64,000 nt of DNA from Duganella margarita (GTDB lineage Bacteria > Pseudomonadota > Gammaproteobacteria > Burkholderiales > Burkholderiaceae_D): positions 124,001-188,000 of the forward strand of contig NZ_WWCS01000001.1 of NCBI RefSeq assembly GCF_009857535.1. Direction: 5' to 3'. Both the position numbers and the translations under genes were made by a program. Positions 61,159-64,000 of this stretch are shown here, in pieces. Numbering within the stretch: the stretch's first letter is position 1; every line of letters begins with the position of its first letter. The notes beneath the pieces were generated by a model that was not told the DNA's origin, did not search any database, and saw nothing but the letters and a program-made list of their open reading frames with translations.

Positions 61159-62091
61159 ATGCGCATCCTGCTACACCGTGCCGACGGCAAGACCGAGCCG
61201 TGGATCAAGGACTTCGCCAAATACCTGCCGGATGCCGAAATCGAAATCTGGCACGCCGGCGAAAAATGCCAGGCCTGCGACTACGCCGTGGTGTGGTCGC
61301 CGCCGGAAGCGATGCTGGCCGAACTGGCCACCGTCAAGGCCATCTTCATCACCGGCGCCGGCGTCGACGCGCTGCTGAAGTTCGGCGATGCGCTGCCGCA
61401 GCAGATCCCCATCATCCGCCTGGAAGATGCCGGCATGGCGATCCAGATGGCCGAATACGTCACGCACGCCGCGCTGCGCTACTTCCGCCGTTTCGACGAA
61501 TACGAAACGCAGGCGCGCGCCGGCCAGTGGGCGCCGCTGCCGCAGCATCGCAAGGAAGACTTCTCCATCGGCGTGCTGGGCATGGGCGTGCTGGGTGCGC
61601 GCGTGCTGGAGGCGCTGGCGCCGTTCGGCTTTCCGCTGCGCGGCTGGAGCCGCACTGAAAAGACTGTGCCCGGCGTGCAGACTTTCCACGGCGCCGATGG
61701 CCTGGACACCTTCCTGCGCGGCACCCGCGTGCTGGTCTGCATGCTGCCGTTGACGCCGGAGACCAGCAACATCATGGACCGCACCAACATGGGCAAGCTG
61801 CCGCAAGGCGCGTACATCATCAACGTCGCGCGCGGCGCGCACATCGCGGAACCGGACCTGATCACGCTGATCAAGTCCGGCCACATCGCCGCCGCCACGC
61901 TCGACGTGTTCCGCAACGAGCCCCTGCCGACGCAGCATCCGTTCTGGCAGGAGCCACGCATCACCATCACGCCGCACATCTCCGCGCTGACCTTGCGCCG
62001 CGAGAGCGTGCAGCAGATCGCCGACAACATCCGCAAGACCGAAGCCGGCGAGCCAGTCGCCGGCGTGGTTGACCGCACACTGGGGTATTGA
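61159..62091 (+). CDS. Glyoxylate/hydroxypyruvate reductase A-like 2-hydroxyacid dehydrogenase
   Basis: A 310-residue D-isomer-specific 2-hydroxyacid dehydrogenase. The NAD(P) motif is GVLGMGVLGARVLEALAPFG (residues about 137-156); catalytic residues are in INVARGAHIAEPDL (Arg), VFRNEPLPTQHPFW (Glu) and TPHISALT (His). It lies between liuD and liuE with 12- and 1-base gaps, so it is cotranscribed. A role for it in leucine breakdown is not established; it may act on a 2-keto acid. Confidence 0.9.
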   Translation: MRILLHRADGKTEPWIKDFAKYLPDAEIEIWHAGEKCQACDYAVVWSPPEAMLAELATVKAIFITGAGVDALLKFGDALPQQIPIIRLEDAGMAIQMAEYVTHAALRYFRRFDEYETQARAGQWAPLPQHRKEDFSIGVLGMGVLGARVLEALAPFGFPLRGWSRTEKTVPGVQTFHGADGLDTFLRGTRVLVCMLPLTPETSNIMDRTNMGKLPQGAYIINVARGAHIAEPDLITLIKSGHIAAATLDVFRNEPLPTQHPFWQEPRITITPHISALTLRRESVQQIADNIRKTEAGEPVAGVVDRTLGY

Positions 62092-62092
62092 A

Positions 62093-63004
62093 ATGAGCAG
62101 CTTACCGAAGCAAGTCAAAATCGTTGAAGTCGGCCCGCGCGACGGCCTGCAAAATGAAAAGGAAAACGTCCCGGCCGAAATCAAGATCGAGCTGGTGAAC
62201 CGTCTCACCAGCGCCGGCTTCCAGAACATCGAAGCGGCGGCCTTCGTGTCGCCGAAATGGGTGCCGCAGATGGCCACCAGCGCCGAAGTGATGGCGGCGA
62301 TTACGCGCACGCCGGGCGTGATCTACTCCGCGCTGACGCCCAACATGCAGGGCTTTGAAGCGGCACTGGCCGCGCGCGCGGACGAAGTGGTGATCTTCGG
62401 TTCGGCGTCGGAAGCCTTCTCGCAAAAGAACATCAACTGCTCCATCGCCGAATCGATTGCGCGCTTTGAAGGCGTGGCCAAGGCGGCGAAAGAGCAGGGC
62501 ATCCGTCTGCGCGGCAGCATCAGCTGCGCTTTCGGCTGTCCGTACCAGGGCGAGGTGCCGCTGGATGCAGTGGCCGACGTGGTGGGCCGCATGCGCGACC
62601 TTGGCTGCGACGAAATCGACATCGCCGACACCATCGGCGTCGCCACGCCGCGCAAGACGCAGGCGGTGATGGAGCGCGCCATCGGCCAATTCCGCGTGGA
62701 CGGCCTGTCGGGCCACTTCCACGATACCTATGGACAGGCGCTGGCCAATATCTACGCCAGCCTGGAACTGGGCATCGCCATCTATCACTCGTCGGTCTCC
62801 GGCCTGGGCGGCTGCCCGTACGCAAAAGGCGCGACCGGCAACGTCGCCACCGAAGATGTGCTGTACATGATGCAGGGGCTGGGCATCGACACCGGCATCG
62901 ATCTCGATATCGTGGTGGACGCCGGCCAGTTCATCTCGCAATTCCTCAACCGCAAAGGCGCCAGCCGCGCCGGCAACGCCATCGCCGCCAAGCGCGCAGG
63001 CTGA
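62093..63004 (+). CDS. liuE: Hydroxymethylglutaryl-CoA lyase
   Basis: A 303-residue DRE-TIM metallolyase that splits HMG-CoA into acetyl-CoA and acetoacetate, the last step of leucine breakdown. The signatures are VEVGPRDGLQNE (residues about 10-21), SCAFGCPYQGEV and the active-site cysteine loop SVSGLGGCPYAKGATGN. The ATG at 62093 is 1 base after the reductase stop. Last gene of the liu/bio operon. Confidence 0.95.
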   Translation: MSSLPKQVKIVEVGPRDGLQNEKENVPAEIKIELVNRLTSAGFQNIEAAAFVSPKWVPQMATSAEVMAAITRTPGVIYSALTPNMQGFEAALAARADEVVIFGSASEAFSQKNINCSIAESIARFEGVAKAAKEQGIRLRGSISCAFGCPYQGEVPLDAVADVVGRMRDLGCDEIDIADTIGVATPRKTQAVMERAIGQFRVDGLSGHFHDTYGQALANIYASLELGIAIYHSSVSGLGGCPYAKGATGNVATEDVLYMMQGLGIDTGIDLDIVVDAGQFISQFLNRKGASRAGNAIAAKRAG

Positions 63005-63013
63005 TTAAGGGTT

Positions 63014-63742
63014 TTACATTTGCCGGAACTGGCGCGTGTAGGCGTCGCTGACGGCCAGTTTGTCGGCGCGGCCTTTGAGGCGGATTTCCATTGAGGTGCC
63101 ATCGCGCTCGATGCGGTCGATCGCTTCCAGATTGACGATGGCGCCACGGTGGACTTGGGTGAACTGCGCCGGGTCCAGTTGCTCGATCAGGCTTTTCAGC
63201 GGCAGGCGTATCAGCGCCTCGCCCTCTGATGTGACAACCCGCGTGTATTTGCCGTCCGACTGGAAGAACTGCACGTCGCGCACCATCACCAGCCGCACCG
63301 TGTTGCCAGCAGAGGCCTTGATCCACTTGAGATGCTGCACCGGCGCCGGCGCCAGTTGCTGCCACACGCCCGCCGGCACCGGCGCCGTGCTGCGGGTCTT
63401 CAACCGCTTCACCGTTTGCAGCAGGCGCGCCGCCGTCACCGGTTTGACGATGTAATCGACCGCGCCGGCTTCAAACGCCTGCACCGCATGTTCGGCATAG
63501 GCGGTGACGAACACGATCTGCGCATGCTCGCCCACGTGCCGCGCCACTTCAATGCCGGTCAGGCCGGGGATCTGGATGTCGAGGAAGACCACGTCCGGCT
63601 TTAGCGCCTCCAGCATCGACACCGCTTCGACGCCATTTTCCGCATGGCCGGCGATGCTCAGCTCCGGCCATAGGGCCGCCAACTGGTCGCGCAATTCGGC
63701 CATCAGCAACGGTTCGTCTTCCACTATCAGTGCTACCGGCAT
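63014..63742 (-). CDS. LytTR-family response regulator
   Basis: A 242-residue regulator with an N-terminal receiver (Asp55 in VVFLDIQIPGLTG; VFVTAYAEHAV; Lys in DYIVKPVTAAR) and a C-terminal LytTR DNA-binding domain (VRDVQFFQSDGKYTRVVTSEG; FTQVHRGAIVNLEAID). This is the AlgR/YehT type. It is transcribed together with the upstream histidine kinase gene; its ribosome binding site AAGGAG lies in the kinase's last codons. It converges with liuE. Confidence 0.93.
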   Translation of the reverse strand: MPVALIVEDEPLLMAELRDQLAALWPELSIAGHAENGVEAVSMLEALKPDVVFLDIQIPGLTGIEVARHVGEHAQIVFVTAYAEHAVQAFEAGAVDYIVKPVTAARLLQTVKRLKTRSTAPVPAGVWQQLAPAPVQHLKWIKASAGNTVRLVMVRDVQFFQSDGKYTRVVTSEGEALIRLPLKSLIEQLDPAQFTQVHRGAIVNLEAIDRIERDGTSMEIRLKGRADKLAVSDAYTRQFRQM

Positions 63743-63744
63743 GC

Positions 63745-64000
63745 TTACTCCTTGATGATCAGCGTGGCCCGCACGCCGCCCTGTTCCGACGCCGCCACCG
63801 ACAGCGACGCGCGCTCGCCATACAGCAGCTGCAAGCGTTCATGAATGTTGGCCAGCCCAAAGCCCTGTCCCATCTGCTCGGTGAGGCCGACGCCATCATC
63901 GCATACCTGCACCCGCAGTTCGCTGCCGCGCAGCGTGGCGCTGATGATGATTTCGCCCGGCCTGCTGGCGCGTTCCAGTCCATGCTTGACGGCGTTTTCC
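63745..64000 (-). CDS. Sensor histidine kinase, C-terminal part (cut by window edge)
   Basis: Only the last 84 residues or so are present, ending in SEQGGVRATLIIKE. They form the ATP-binding HATPase_c domain of a LytS/YehU-type kinase: ENAVKHGLERASRPGEI (N box), VCDDGVGL (G1) and GQGFGLANIHERLQLLYG (G2). The N-terminus and any membrane sensor are beyond position 64000. It is the probable partner of the LytTR regulator. Confidence 0.88.
   Translation of the reverse strand, partial: ENAVKHGLERASRPGEIIISATLRGSELRVQVCDDGVGLTEQMGQGFGLANIHERLQLLYGERASLSVAASEQGGVRATLIIKE

Overview
The window is a stretch of a high-GC (about 65%) betaproteobacterial chromosome, most likely from an Oxalobacteraceae bacterium of the Duganella/Massilia/Janthinobacterium type. 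This rests on gene content and style: an mla operon with mlaA inside it, gltB-gltD, a MerR-type LiuR leucine-degradation regulon, and dRS3-like ATTCCC/GGGAAT palindromes. There is no rRNA or tRNA gene in the window, so the genus is an inference.

Layout. 1-5317 (minus strand): an ABC-2 exporter (cut by the window edge) downstream of a complete mlaFEDACB phospholipid-transport operon. 5483-11855 (minus): gltBD glutamate synthase with a clear terminator and a repeat pair between the two genes. 11930-12758: a RAYT-type transposase with short inverted ends. 12760-17771 (minus): SNF2-type helicase, PAS histidine kinase and OmpR-type regulator in one unit. 17959-22219: tex, a PadR/DUF2812 pair with a perfect operator palindrome, grxD-ubiX. 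22235-23031: a small unknown gene and an XRE regulator. 23304-28093: liuR, liuA (isovaleryl-CoA dehydrogenase), thiolase, SDR and a second acyl-CoA dehydrogenase, with two LiuR-like operators. 28099-28534: a GIY-YIG gene lying between the two halves of a repeat pair. 28540-32139 (minus): arsR-arsC-arsB overlapping an unusual signal-peptidase-like gene and followed by a flavin reductase. 32489-32786: a candidate structured non-coding RNA with its own promoter, operator-like palindrome and strong terminator. 32789-39211: YihY membrane protein, a peptide-binding protein, an SpmAB fusion, PBP4 (dacB) and an aldo/keto reductase. 39304-42275: a BlaR1-like metalloprotease/OXA-sensor fusion followed by a class C beta-lactamase. 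42276-44137: a lower-GC insertion encoding an anti-phage dCTP deaminase (DcdV/AvcD type) and a small overlapping ORF. 44160-50831: a peptidoglycan-recycling locus (AmiD-like amidase, BadF-type sugar kinase, DigH-like GHL10 lipoprotein, AmpG-like permease, MurQ, GntR regulator). 51001-63004: ychJ, then the second liu locus (liuB, hydrolase, liuC, liuD, reductase, liuE) with a complete bioAFDB biotin cassette inside it. 63014-64000 (minus): a LytTR response regulator and the C-terminus of its histidine kinase.

How the genes work together. The two liu loci share a LiuR-like semi-palindrome (23304, 23736, 51253) and encode most of the route from isovaleryl-CoA to acetoacetate. Methylcrotonyl-CoA carboxylase needs biotin, and the biotin genes sit between its beta and alpha subunits, bounded on each side by a repeat pair. 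The beta-lactam-sensing operon, PBP4 and the murein-recycling genes form a wall-centred block that is interrupted by the acquired anti-phage gene.

The most interesting items for follow-up are: the dCTP-deaminase island with its tiny overlapping partner ORF; the BlaR1/OXA fusion whose catalytic lysine is asparagine (STFN); the signal peptidase with alanine at the nucleophile position in the ars operon; the GIY-YIG gene nested in a repeat pair; the biotin cassette bracketed by repeat pairs; the LiuR operator embedded in ychJ; and the candidate RNA at 32489-32750.
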